A stretch of 6,171 nucleotides of DNA. It comes from Candidatus Margulisiibacteriota bacterium (lineage in GTDB: Bacteria > Margulisbacteria > Termititenacia > Termititenacales > Termititenacaceae). The stretch is from positions 1-6,171 of the forward strand of contig JAITIE010000118.1 in NCBI GenBank assembly GCA_031279615.1. The letters are read 5' to 3'. The notes under the pieces are model-generated. The model was not told where the DNA came from. It did not search any database and saw nothing but the letters and a program-made list of their open reading frames with translations. Both the position numbers and the translations under genes were made by a program. Below, piece by piece: positions 1 to 6,171 of this stretch; within the stretch, counting starts at the first letter, position 1, and every line of letters starts with the position of its first letter.

Positions 1-831
1 TACTATATAGAAATCGACATCAACGGCCTGGCCGCGCTGGTTGACCAGATCGGCGGCGTGCCGCTCGACGTGGAAAAACGCATGTATTATGTCGACCGCG
101 CCGGCGATTTGTACATAGACTTGCAACCTGGTTATCAGGTGCTTGACGGCAAGCAAGCCATGCAGTACGTGCGTTTTCGCAGTGACGCGACAGTAGACCT
201 CGGACGCATCGAGCGGCAGCATAAATTTTTACAGGCTGTCGGCAATAAACTGCTGAAAGTTAATATTATTTTCAAAGCGCCGACAATGATTTTCAAAATG
301 GCTAAATTCGTGCGCACTAATGTGCCTGCCTCACTCTTTATTGAGGTGGCCAACCGCGCCAAGGAAGCTTATCAGCTCGGCCATTTGGACATTGTAACTA
401 TACCCGGCGCGCCAGTGGATATTAACGGCGTGGCTTATCTGCAGCCGGACTGGCAGCGCACACAAAATCTGGTGCAGCGCGTGATCCGCGGCTATGAGTT
501 TTACACGCCCAGCCTGCCGCCCGTTAAAAAACCGCCGGAGCTCTCCATCGAAGTGCTCAACGGCAGCGGCGTCACCGGCATGGGGCGCAACATGGAAAGA
601 AAATTAAAAACTCTTGGCTATTCAGTGTGGAATACCAAAGACGCCGGCCGTTTTGATTACGGCGAAACAATTATCATCAACTGGCGGGGCGCGGCGCTGG
701 AAGACGAAGCGCATATTCTGGCGCGCAAGCTGTATCTCAATCCCGTCAATATTTTGACACGCCGGCCGCAAAACAACACAAGTTTAAGTTTTTCTATTAT
801 CGTCGGCCACGACTGGCCAATCGAACGCTGA
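1..831 (+). CDS. LytR-CpsA-Psr (LCP) family protein with LytR_C domain, 5' end missing
   Basis: The frame is open from the first base, so the true start lies upstream; 276 residues are visible. Residues 1-85 are the second half of an LCP catalytic domain. The stretch GGVPLDV (18-24), the LxPGYQVLDGKQAMQYVRFR segment (41-60) and the DLGRIERQ motif (66-73) match the family pattern; Arg58, Arg60, Arg69 and Arg72 correspond to the conserved arginines that bind the polyprenyl-pyrophosphate substrate. A helical linker follows, then a proline-rich hinge (LPPVKKPPE, about 172-180). Residues 180-271 form a LytR_C domain, opening with the typical IEVLNGSGVTGMG and a 'LGYSV' strand. Known LCP enzymes are membrane-anchored and transfer lipid-linked glycopolymers to peptidoglycan or other acceptors outside the cytoplasmic membrane. 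The N-terminal membrane anchor expected of the family would be outside the window. The acceptor and polymer cannot be told. The stop is 2 bases before mutS, so the two are probably cotranscribed. The family call is firm; the exact role is inference. Confidence 0.93.
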   Translation, partial: YYIEIDINGLAALVDQIGGVPLDVEKRMYYVDRAGDLYIDLQPGYQVLDGKQAMQYVRFRSDATVDLGRIERQHKFLQAVGNKLLKVNIIFKAPTMIFKMAKFVRTNVPASLFIEVANRAKEAYQLGHLDIVTIPGAPVDINGVAYLQPDWQRTQNLVQRVIRGYEFYTPSLPPVKKPPELSIEVLNGSGVTGMGRNMERKLKTLGYSVWNTKDAGRFDYGETIIINWRGAALEDEAHILARKLYLNPVNILTRRPQNNTSLSFSIIVGHDWPIER

Positions 832-833
832 TC

Positions 834-3275
834 ATGCGCGGAGAAACACCTGAAGCTACGCCGATGATGCGCCAATACCTGGACATCAAGGCGCGGCACC
901 AAGACGCTGTTGTTCTTTTCCGGCTAGGTGATTTTTACGAGATGTTTTACGCCGACGCGGAGCTGGCGGCGCGGGAGTTAGAGTTAACGCTGACCGGCCG
1001 CGGCAGCAAAGAGCACAAAATGCCAATGTGCGGCGTGCCGTATCACGCGGCGGATAATTATATCGCGCGGCTCATCAACAAAGGCTACAAAGTGGCCATC
1101 TGCGAACAGGTGGAAGATCCCGCGCTGGCCAAAGGCCTGACTAAACGCGAAGTTATTAAAATTATCACGCCCGGCACGCTGATGGACGAAAAATTAATTT
1201 CTGACAAAGCGGCCAACTATCTAGCGGCAATCACCAGCGCGGATACCAAAGACGAAACTTTTGGTCTGGCTTTTGCCGATATTTCCACCGGCGTTTTTAA
1301 GACTGCCGAACTGCACGGCCTCGACAATCTGCGCGCGGAAATTTTGCGTATCGACCCTAAGGAAATTATCTACACCGCCGTGGAAAATCCGGCGGACGCA
1401 GAAATCCCCGCCACGCGTGTCGAACAGCCGAGCGCGGTCAGCGCGCTAAAAATCCTGGCGCATTTTCCTCCCGACACAGCGCGGGATTTTGCGCTGGAGA
1501 GTAAACCGCTGGCTTTGCAGGCCGCCGCCGCGGTTTTTAATTATTTCAAGGCCGCGCAAAAAACCGAGCTGAAACAACTGACCAGACTGGAAATTTACCT
1601 GCCGCAAAACTATATGTACCTGGACAGCGCGTCGCGCAAAAATCTGGAGCTGACAGAAACAATCCGCGGCGGCGGCAAGACCGGCTCGCTGTACGGACTG
1701 CTGGACAAAACTAAAACTTCCATGGGCAGCCGTCTGCTCAAAGAGTGGCTCTGCTACCCCCTGCTGGAGCAAACGGAAATTGAGAGCCGTTACACCGCGG
1801 TCGGCGAACTGCTAAATGATCTGGTGGCGCGCGCGGAACTGACGGAATTGTTAAAAGACATTTACGATATAGAGCGGCTGATCGGGCGCATCACCAACGG
1901 CAACGCCAGCGCGCGCGACCTCGTCTATCTCAAAGAATCACTGCGTGTCATTCAGAGCTTAACGCCGACCTTGCGGCAGTTTTCCGCGCCGCTGTTGACC
2001 GCGCTCAATAACAGCGCTCAGCAAAAAATCCTGCGGGAAATCTGCACCCTGATCGACCAAGCTATAGTCGATGAACCGCCTTTGCTGGTAACCGCTGGCA
2101 ATATTTTCCGCGACGGTTACAACGCCGAACTTGACGAGCTGCGCCGGATCAGCCGTTCGGGCAAACAATGGATTGCCGAGCAGGAAAATCAGGAGCGTGA
2201 ACGCACCGGAATTAAATCGCTGAAGATCGGCTACAATTCGGTTTTCGGCTACTATTTGGAAATTTCACACGCCAACCGTAATCTCGTGCCTCAAAATTAC
2301 ATCCGCAAACAAACGTTGACCGCCGCGGAGCGTTACATCACGCCGGAATTAAAAGAAAAAGAAGAATTACTGCTGAGCGCCAGCAGCCGCACGGAAAAAC
2401 TGGAGCACAAACTTTTTAACGAACTGCGGCAAAAGATCGCCGCGGCCACTATAGAGATCCAAAACGCCGCGCAGGCGGTGGCCGCTCTGGACACACTGCT
2501 GGCTCTGGCGCAAACCGCGGCGGACCGGCATTTCGTCCGGCCAAGTATTTTAAGCGGCGCTTCGGCTAAACTCTATATTAAGAACGGCCGCCATCCGGTC
2601 GTGGAGCAGGCGCTCGGGACAACGGCGTTCATACCCAACGATCTGCTCCTCGCGCCCGAAGAAACCCGCCTGCTGCTGCTGTTCGGCCCCAACATGTCCG
2701 GCAAATCCACTTACATGCGGCAGACCGCGCTGCTCGTGCTCCTGGCGCAGGCCGGCAGTTTTGTGCCGGCGGACAGTATGGAGTTCACGCTGGTTGACCG
2801 GCTTTTCACGCGCGTCGGCGCGATGGACGACCTTTTTTCCGGCAAATCGACATTCATGGTCGAGATGGCCGAGACCGCCAACATCGTGCGCAACGCCACT
2901 AAAAATTCGCTGATCATCCTCGATGAAGTTGGCCGCGGCACCAGCACTTATGACGGCATGGCTATCGCCTGGGCTTTGACGGAATACATTTACCTGCGTC
3001 TCGGCGCGAAAACAATTTTCGCCACGCATTATCATGAGCTCGCGCAGTTAGCCGGCAAATATCCGCAGATCAAAAATTTCAACGTGTCCGTCGCTGAAAA
3101 AGGCCAGGACATTATTTTTTTGCACAAAGTCACGCCCGGACCGGCCAGCGGCAGCTACGGCATACATGTGGCGCGGCTGGCCGGACTGCCGGCAGAAATC
3201 ACCACGCGCGCCGCGCAAATTCTCGCCGCGCTGGAGCGGCCGCAGGCCAGCGGCGGGCAAATGAGTTTGTTCTAA
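834..3275 (+). CDS. mutS: DNA mismatch repair protein MutS
   Basis: Complete 813-residue MutS, the ATPase that recognises mispairs and small loops and starts mismatch repair. The N-terminal mismatch domain carries the Phe-x-Glu reader motif (GDFYEMF; Phe34, Glu36), which stacks on the mispaired base in characterised MutS. A connector domain follows, then the lever/core (about 265 onward) and the clamp (about 460-520, with GYNSVFGYYLEI and AERYITPELKEKE). The ATPase domain has Walker A GPNMSGKST (618-626), the GKSTFMVEMAET segment (670-681), Walker B LDEVGRGTSTYDG with Asp697-Glu698, and the FATHYHE switch with His732. The C-terminal helix-turn-helix region (SYGIHVARLAGLP) is intact. The protein ends in QMSLF, which resembles the beta-clamp-binding motif near the C-terminus of other MutS proteins. 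ATG 834 is chosen because the family usually has a few residues before TPMMRQYL. There is no clear Shine-Dalgarno, and the start lies 2 bases after the LCP stop, suggesting coupling. No mutL lies in the window. All key residues are present, so this is a MutS1-type repair protein rather than MutS2. Confidence 0.98.
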   Translation: MRGETPEATPMMRQYLDIKARHQDAVVLFRLGDFYEMFYADAELAARELELTLTGRGSKEHKMPMCGVPYHAADNYIARLINKGYKVAICEQVEDPALAKGLTKREVIKIITPGTLMDEKLISDKAANYLAAITSADTKDETFGLAFADISTGVFKTAELHGLDNLRAEILRIDPKEIIYTAVENPADAEIPATRVEQPSAVSALKILAHFPPDTARDFALESKPLALQAAAAVFNYFKAAQKTELKQLTRLEIYLPQNYMYLDSASRKNLELTETIRGGGKTGSLYGLLDKTKTSMGSRLLKEWLCYPLLEQTEIESRYTAVGELLNDLVARAELTELLKDIYDIERLIGRITNGNASARDLVYLKESLRVIQSLTPTLRQFSAPLLTALNNSAQQKILREICTLIDQAIVDEPPLLVTAGNIFRDGYNAELDELRRISRSGKQWIAEQENQERERTGIKSLKIGYNSVFGYYLEISHANRNLVPQNYIRKQTLTAAERYITPELKEKEELLLSASSRTEKLEHKLFNELRQKIAAATIEIQNAAQAVAALDTLLALAQTAADRHFVRPSILSGASAKLYIKNGRHPVVEQALGTTAFIPNDLLLAPEETRLLLLFGPNMSGKSTYMRQTALLVLLAQAGSFVPADSMEFTLVDRLFTRVGAMDDLFSGKSTFMVEMAETANIVRNATKNSLIILDEVGRGTSTYDGMAIAWALTEYIYLRLGAKTIFATHYHELAQLAGKYPQIKNFNVSVAEKGQDIIFLHKVTPGPASGSYGIHVARLAGLPAEITTRAAQILAALERPQASGGQMSLF

Positions 3276-3283
3276 GTTCAATA

Positions 3284-3292
3284 TGATATACT
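3284..3292 (+). promoter_or_regulatory. Putative extended -10 promoter for the lipoprotein gene
   Basis: The 54-base gap after mutS is conspicuously AT-rich. It contains TGATATACT, a TGn extension followed by TATACT, one base away from the sigma-70 consensus TATAAT. No good -35 box sits at 16-18 bases; extended -10 promoters often lack one. A start around 3298-3300 would give a leader of about 30 bases containing the ribosome binding site at 3316-3325. The motif is seen; promoter function in this organism is inference. An overlapping TATGAT at 3282-3287 is an alternative -10. Confidence 0.42.
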
Positions 3293-3315
3293 ATGACAAT
3301 TATCTATGAATTTTC

Positions 3316-3325
3316 AGGAGAGGTG
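3316..3325 (+). promoter_or_regulatory. Ribosome binding site that decides the lipoprotein start
   Basis: AGGAGAGGTG lies 4 to 9 bases upstream of ATG 3330, depending on which part pairs with the 16S rRNA. It falls downstream of the alternative in-frame ATG at 3306, which has no comparable site. It therefore supports initiation at 3330. Confidence 0.75.
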
Positions 3326-3329
3326 TTTC

Positions 3330-4298
3330 ATGAAAAAAATATTAAAAGTTTTAAGCGGAGCTTGCCTGGTACTGGCTTTGTTCGGCTGTGGTAAAACCAA
3401 TCTCCTGCAATGGGCGGCTCCAGCGCCCAAACAAGACAACATCGAAGCCGCGCGGCAGGCTATCGACGAAGGTCAGTACGACAAAGCCTACAATTTAATC
3501 CAGGACGACAGCAGTAATGAAGGAAAAATAATTCGCGCGCAGGCTCTGCTTGGCAAATCCGGCATCGACCTCGCGGCAATCATCGTGGCGCTGGGCCAAG
3601 ACCCTATTGACCTCGGCAACAGCGGCAAATCCGGCAGTCCGGTGCTCAAGCTGGAAAGCTTGATCGAGGACGCAGCTAATAGAGACAATGTGCTGACCGC
3701 CGCCAATCTTTTTCTGGAAGCCAGGCCAGACAAAACTTCCGACCGGATAATCGGCGCGCTGGCCGGCCTGCTCGCGCACGTGGCCAATCTGCGCAACGCG
3801 GTTATCGTTAACGGGGAATCAAATTTTAAAGGTTATATATCCGGCAAGAGCAACACTGATGAATGTGAGTCTTTTTACAGCGCGCTTGGCACAAACAAAT
3901 TGGCCTACATCACCATGGCGGTTAATTTTCTAGATAATGGCAGCAAGGACGTTAAAGAAGCTGTCGCTTCCGCCAACGCCGCGCTAAAAACAATAGATGC
4001 TTCCATAGATTTTGTGGCCAAAGCAAATAGCGCGAAAGGCAGTTCCGCGTCTGAAGCGGTCTATGTGGATATTGCCAAAGACCTGCTGGACAATATAGAC
4101 GAGAGCGTGTTCAAAGAATTTGGCTACGAAGGCACGGGCGCTACCGAATTATCCCTCGCCGAGTTGAAAGCCCAAATTAACAGCACCTCAGCAAATAATT
4201 TTGAAGCTCAAACTGCTATTGCCAATGAAATCAGAAACGCCAATTTGCCGACGACAGCCGCGCCCTGGCAAACCGTCAAAGCACTGTTCGGATTATAA
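3330..4298 (+). CDS. Uncharacterised lipoprotein with TPR-like N-terminal helices
   Basis: I do not recognise a named family. From ATG 3330 the protein has 322 residues. It begins with a classic lipoprotein signal: lysines at 2, 3 and 6, a hydrophobic core, and the lipobox LFGC with the lipidated cysteine at position 20. The in-frame ATG 24 bases upstream (3306) would add a charged extension before the signal and lacks a ribosome binding site, so it is rejected. After a short linker, residues 38-57 (IEAARQAIDEGQYDKAYNLI) fit the spacing of a tetratricopeptide-type helix pair (Ala, Gly48, Tyr50, Ala53), and the next helix continues with RAQALLGKSGIDL. The rest is mostly predicted helix, rich in Ala, Asn, Asp and Ser, with no catalytic motif that I can see. 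The TPR-like resemblance is limited to one clear unit. The mature protein should be membrane-anchored in the periplasm or at the outer membrane. It sits 14 bases before an outer-membrane barrel gene, so an envelope partnership is plausible but unproven. Confidence 0.82.
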   Translation: MKKILKVLSGACLVLALFGCGKTNLLQWAAPAPKQDNIEAARQAIDEGQYDKAYNLIQDDSSNEGKIIRAQALLGKSGIDLAAIIVALGQDPIDLGNSGKSGSPVLKLESLIEDAANRDNVLTAANLFLEARPDKTSDRIIGALAGLLAHVANLRNAVIVNGESNFKGYISGKSNTDECESFYSALGTNKLAYITMAVNFLDNGSKDVKEAVASANAALKTIDASIDFVAKANSAKGSSASEAVYVDIAKDLLDNIDESVFKEFGYEGTGATELSLAELKAQINSTSANNFEAQTAIANEIRNANLPTTAAPWQTVKALFGL

Positions 4299-4300
4299 CC

Positions 4301-4306
4301 AAGGAG
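4301..4306 (+). promoter_or_regulatory. Ribosome binding site of the barrel-protein gene
   Basis: AAGGAG is separated by six bases from ATG 4313, directly after the lipoprotein stop (TAA, 4296-4298). The short gap, with no terminator-like hairpin, argues that the lipoprotein and barrel genes share a transcript. Confidence 0.75.
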
Positions 4307-4312
4307 AAAACT

Positions 4313-5629
4313 ATGAAAAAACTTTTGACCATACTTTTAATTTCCGCGCTGGGTGGCGCGGCGGTCCAGCCGGCTGCTTATTTTAGCCCCAAGCGTCTGG
4401 GCATGGGCGGCGCGGGCATAGCGGTCGTCGAAAGAGAAAATTCTTATTTTTACAATCCAGCGCATGCCGCGGCCATCAAAAGCTCCTTTCACCTGCCGCC
4501 CTTGTTATTTATGCCGAATACTATTTATTACAACGCTGAAACTCCGGACGTTATTAATAAAATAGGCCGGAGCGTCCGCGGCGACGATGATAACAAAGAC
4601 AGTAAAACGGTGGAAACATTCCGTGAAATTATTCCTGCCAAATTAGACCTGGGCAGCAGTTACTCGGCCGGACTGGTTTTTAGCCTGGACAATATCAGCA
4701 GTTTTGCGCTCGGAGTCTACGGTCAGGGACAGGTTGACGCCAAAGTTCTTAACCGTCTCTCGCCGCGTTTTGACCTGACCGGCCAGATTTACGGAGTTCC
4801 CGCGCTGATTTATGCCCGGGAAATACCGCTGGAGTCTCTTTCGCAGGAGCCGGAAGACCCGACGGCGTTTTCGTTGGCCGCGGTTTTGCAACGCCTGAAA
4901 AATCCGCTGGTCGGCATCACGTTCAAACATATTTCCAGAGCATCACTTTATAATCCCGACAAAGACGAGGAAATACTTTCTCTGGAAGTGCTGGAACTGC
5001 TGGGTGAAGACGCCACGCCGCCGCTTTCCGGACGCGTGGGCTTCGGATTGGGAATAGACCTTGGCGCGCAGACCGGCATTGACACACCGGCCGGCGTCGT
5101 AACTGCCGCGGTGGTGTTGAATAATCTCTTTACCACGCTGCACGGCACGCAGTATGAGTTCGTAACCAGTAATAAAATCCTCGATAATTTTGAGAAAACC
5201 ACCTACCAACAGACTATTCCTCTCACCGCGACTTTCGGCCTCGCCATGCGCGTCTCAACTTTCGCCAATCCGCCGTTTCAGCCGGAAGACGAAGCTAATG
5301 ACCAACCGTCTTTTCTTTCGCAGACTTTTAAATACGCTTACGGGTTCATGAATTTTATTTTGCCGGACACGACTTACGCCGCAGATTTTGATTTTATCGC
5401 GCCGGACAGCACGTTTTTTCAGCGTCTGCATCTGGGTCTGGAGCAGCCGTATTTTGGCGGGCTGATCGACCTGCGTCTCGGCTTAAATCAAGGCTACCCG
5501 ACTTTTGGCCTCGGCGCCAATCTCGGCTGGTATCGCGTGGGTTTCTTGTACTACACGGAAGAGCTGGGCAGGGAGATTGGCCAGCAGCCGGTGTCTTATT
5601 ATGTTTTGCACAGCAGTTTTGTTTTTTAA
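4313..5629 (+). CDS. Outer-membrane beta-barrel protein, PorV/FadL/TraF-like
   Basis: 438 residues. Residues 1-22 look like a Sec signal peptide (two lysines, then a hydrophobic core at 4-18, then an Ala-rich region; the cleavage site is uncertain). The mature N-terminus has RLGMGGAGIA (28-37) followed by YFYNPAHAA (45-53). This glycine-rich start plus 'YNPA' is characteristic of outer-membrane barrels of the OMPP1/FadL, PorV and TraF-like type. The body alternates glycine-containing amphipathic strands, for example LRLGLNQGYPTFGLGANLGWYRVGFLYYTEELG (spanning about 387-419) with NQGYP at 392-396 and YTEELG at 414-419, a pattern I associate with TraF-like/PorV-like proteins of several candidate phyla. 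The chain ends in Phe438 (SSFVF), as expected for BAM-inserted barrels. Two long polar stretches (about 84-105 and 325-365) could be loops or plug segments. Substrate and role are unknown: transport of hydrophobic compounds, a secretion accessory function or a structural role are all possible. It lies between the lipoprotein and ispH, whose start abuts its stop. Confidence 0.85.
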   Translation: MKKLLTILLISALGGAAVQPAAYFSPKRLGMGGAGIAVVERENSYFYNPAHAAAIKSSFHLPPLLFMPNTIYYNAETPDVINKIGRSVRGDDDNKDSKTVETFREIIPAKLDLGSSYSAGLVFSLDNISSFALGVYGQGQVDAKVLNRLSPRFDLTGQIYGVPALIYAREIPLESLSQEPEDPTAFSLAAVLQRLKNPLVGITFKHISRASLYNPDKDEEILSLEVLELLGEDATPPLSGRVGFGLGIDLGAQTGIDTPAGVVTAAVVLNNLFTTLHGTQYEFVTSNKILDNFEKTTYQQTIPLTATFGLAMRVSTFANPPFQPEDEANDQPSFLSQTFKYAYGFMNFILPDTTYAADFDFIAPDSTFFQRLHLGLEQPYFGGLIDLRLGLNQGYPTFGLGANLGWYRVGFLYYTEELGREIGQQPVSYYVLHSSFVF

Positions 5630-5632
5630 ATG
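5627..5632 (+). promoter_or_regulatory. Stop-start junction TAAATG coupling the barrel gene to ispH
   Basis: The TAA of the barrel gene (5627-5629) is followed at once by the ispH ATG (5630-5632). The preceding 20 bases are T-rich and contain no Shine-Dalgarno-like purine run, so ispH is probably translated by ribosomes finishing the upstream gene. The junction is seen directly; the coupling is inference. Confidence 0.55.
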
Positions 5633-6171
5633 AAAGTTGTCCTGATCGAGCCGCGCGGTTTTTGCCGCGGGGTACAGCGCGCGCTGGCTAAACTGGACGA
5701 CGCGTTAAAATCCGGCCAAAGAATTTACGTGCTCAACGAAATAGTCCACAACAAAACGATCATCGCGGATTACCTGCAAAAAGGCGTGATTTTTGTTCAA
5801 AATATTCAAAGCGCGCCGCCGGAAAGCCGGATCGTTTTTAGCGCGCACGGCGTGCCGCCGGAAATTTACCGGCAGGCCCGAGAACGCCGGCTGCAAATCA
5901 TTGACGCCGTTTGCCCGCTGGTCAAAAAAGTACATCAGGAAGTGGCGGAATTCACCAAAAGAAATATCCCGATCATTTACATCGGCCACCGAAAACACGA
6001 GGAAGTCCGCGGCGTATACGGCGAAGCTCCGCAAAACATCACTATCGTGGAAAGTCTAAATGATTTACCCAATATACCGCGCGGACACCGGCAATACGCC
6101 GTGCTCACACAGACCACTCTAAACGCTGAGGACACGCAAAAAATTATTGCCGAATTGAAAAAAAGTTTTCC
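5630..6171 (+). CDS. ispH: 4-hydroxy-3-methylbut-2-enyl diphosphate reductase IspH (LytB), 3' end missing
   Basis: The first 180 codons are visible with no stop before the window edge; the full enzyme is usually about 280-320 residues. IspH is the iron-sulfur enzyme that catalyses the last MEP-pathway step, reducing HMBPP to IPP and DMAPP in the cytoplasm. Visible signatures are PRGFCRGV with cluster ligand Cys12, EIVHN with His40, SAHGVP with His73, DAVCPLV with the second cluster ligand Cys95, GHRKHEEV with His123 and Glu125, and LTQTTL with Thr162. These match the substrate-binding and catalytic residues known from E. coli IspH (His41, His74, His124, Glu126, Thr167). The third cluster cysteine would lie beyond the edge. 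One difference from many homologues is Glu instead of Pro after His123 (HEEV rather than HPEV). The ATG is fixed by homology: Cys12 falls at the canonical distance from it. An IspH-S1 fusion, known in some lineages, cannot be excluded because the C-terminus is absent. Confidence 0.97.
   Translation, partial: MKVVLIEPRGFCRGVQRALAKLDDALKSGQRIYVLNEIVHNKTIIADYLQKGVIFVQNIQSAPPESRIVFSAHGVPPEIYRQARERRLQIIDAVCPLVKKVHQEVAEFTKRNIPIIYIGHRKHEEVRGVYGEAPQNITIVESLNDLPNIPRGHRQYAVLTQTTLNAEDTQKIIAELKKSF

Noticed and set aside
58..60. GTG at 58 as the LCP start
   Set aside because: The frame is open to base 1 and the residues before it (including GLAALVDQIGGV) are conserved LCP sequence, so the gene starts upstream of the window.
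864..869. Internal ATGATG (Met11-Met12 of MutS) as the real mutS start
   Set aside because: MutS proteins normally have several residues before the conserved TPMMRQYL, and no ribosome binding site favours the internal codons. ATG 834 also fits the tight spacing to the upstream stop.
2550..3035. 161-codon open frame on the minus strand inside mutS
   Set aside because: It lies wholly opposite the highly conserved MutS ATPase domain. Its translation shows no recognisable motif, and GC-rich coding sequence readily yields such antisense frames.
3306..3329. Upstream in-frame ATG as the lipoprotein start
   Set aside because: It would put eight residues with a charged Glu-Arg pair before the signal peptide, and it lacks a ribosome binding site. 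ATG 3330 has a strong one and gives a normal lipoprotein signal.
5651..5670. Hairpin with a T-run loop (CCGCG ... CGCGG) near the ispH start, considered as a terminator or regulatory structure
   Set aside because: The bases encode the invariant Pro-Arg-Gly-Phe-Cys-Arg-Gly motif, so the inverted repeat follows from codon choice. The T-run is in the loop, not after the stem.
5793..6059. 88-codon plus-strand open frame overlapping ispH
   Set aside because: It is in a different frame from IspH, whose conserved motifs run through this whole stretch. Its Arg/Lys-rich composition is typical of an out-of-frame translation.

Overview
The window is a compact stretch, entirely on the + strand, of a bacterial chromosome with moderately high GC. 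It holds five protein genes. The first is cut by the left edge and the last by the right edge. In order they are: the C-terminal part of a LytR-CpsA-Psr (LCP) family protein; a full-length DNA mismatch-repair protein MutS; an unrecognised lipoprotein; an outer-membrane beta-barrel protein of the PorV/FadL/TraF-like type; and the N-terminal 180 residues of IspH (4-hydroxy-3-methylbut-2-enyl diphosphate reductase). I found no RNA genes, mobile elements, CRISPR arrays or long repeats. No gap between genes exceeds about 55 bases.

The organism looks like a diderm bacterium. The fourth gene has a signal peptide, a GMGGAG...YNPA N-terminus and a phenylalanine-terminated C-terminus, all typical of outer-membrane barrels. 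The third gene encodes a lipoprotein. An LCP protein with a LytR_C domain beside outer-membrane proteins fits diderm lineages that keep LCP enzymes, such as Cyanobacteria-related candidate phyla (Margulisbacteria, Saganbacteria/WOR-1) or Elusimicrobia. I cannot assign the phylum from this sequence alone.

Layout: 1-831 (LCP) and 834-3275 (mutS) are 2 bases apart and probably cotranscribed. The 54-base gap before the lipoprotein is AT-rich. It carries an extended -10 element and a strong ribosome binding site, so a new transcription unit probably starts there. The lipoprotein (3330-4298) and the barrel protein (4313-5629) are 14 bases apart, each with its own ribosome binding site, and form an envelope gene pair. 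ispH begins on the base after the barrel gene's stop (TAAATG), with no visible Shine-Dalgarno sequence of its own, which suggests translational coupling.

Functionally the window mixes housekeeping (mismatch repair, MEP isoprenoid synthesis) with cell-envelope functions (cell-wall glycopolymer attachment, lipoprotein, outer-membrane barrel). I see no defence, mobile or otherwise exotic system. The least explained part is the lipoprotein/barrel pair.
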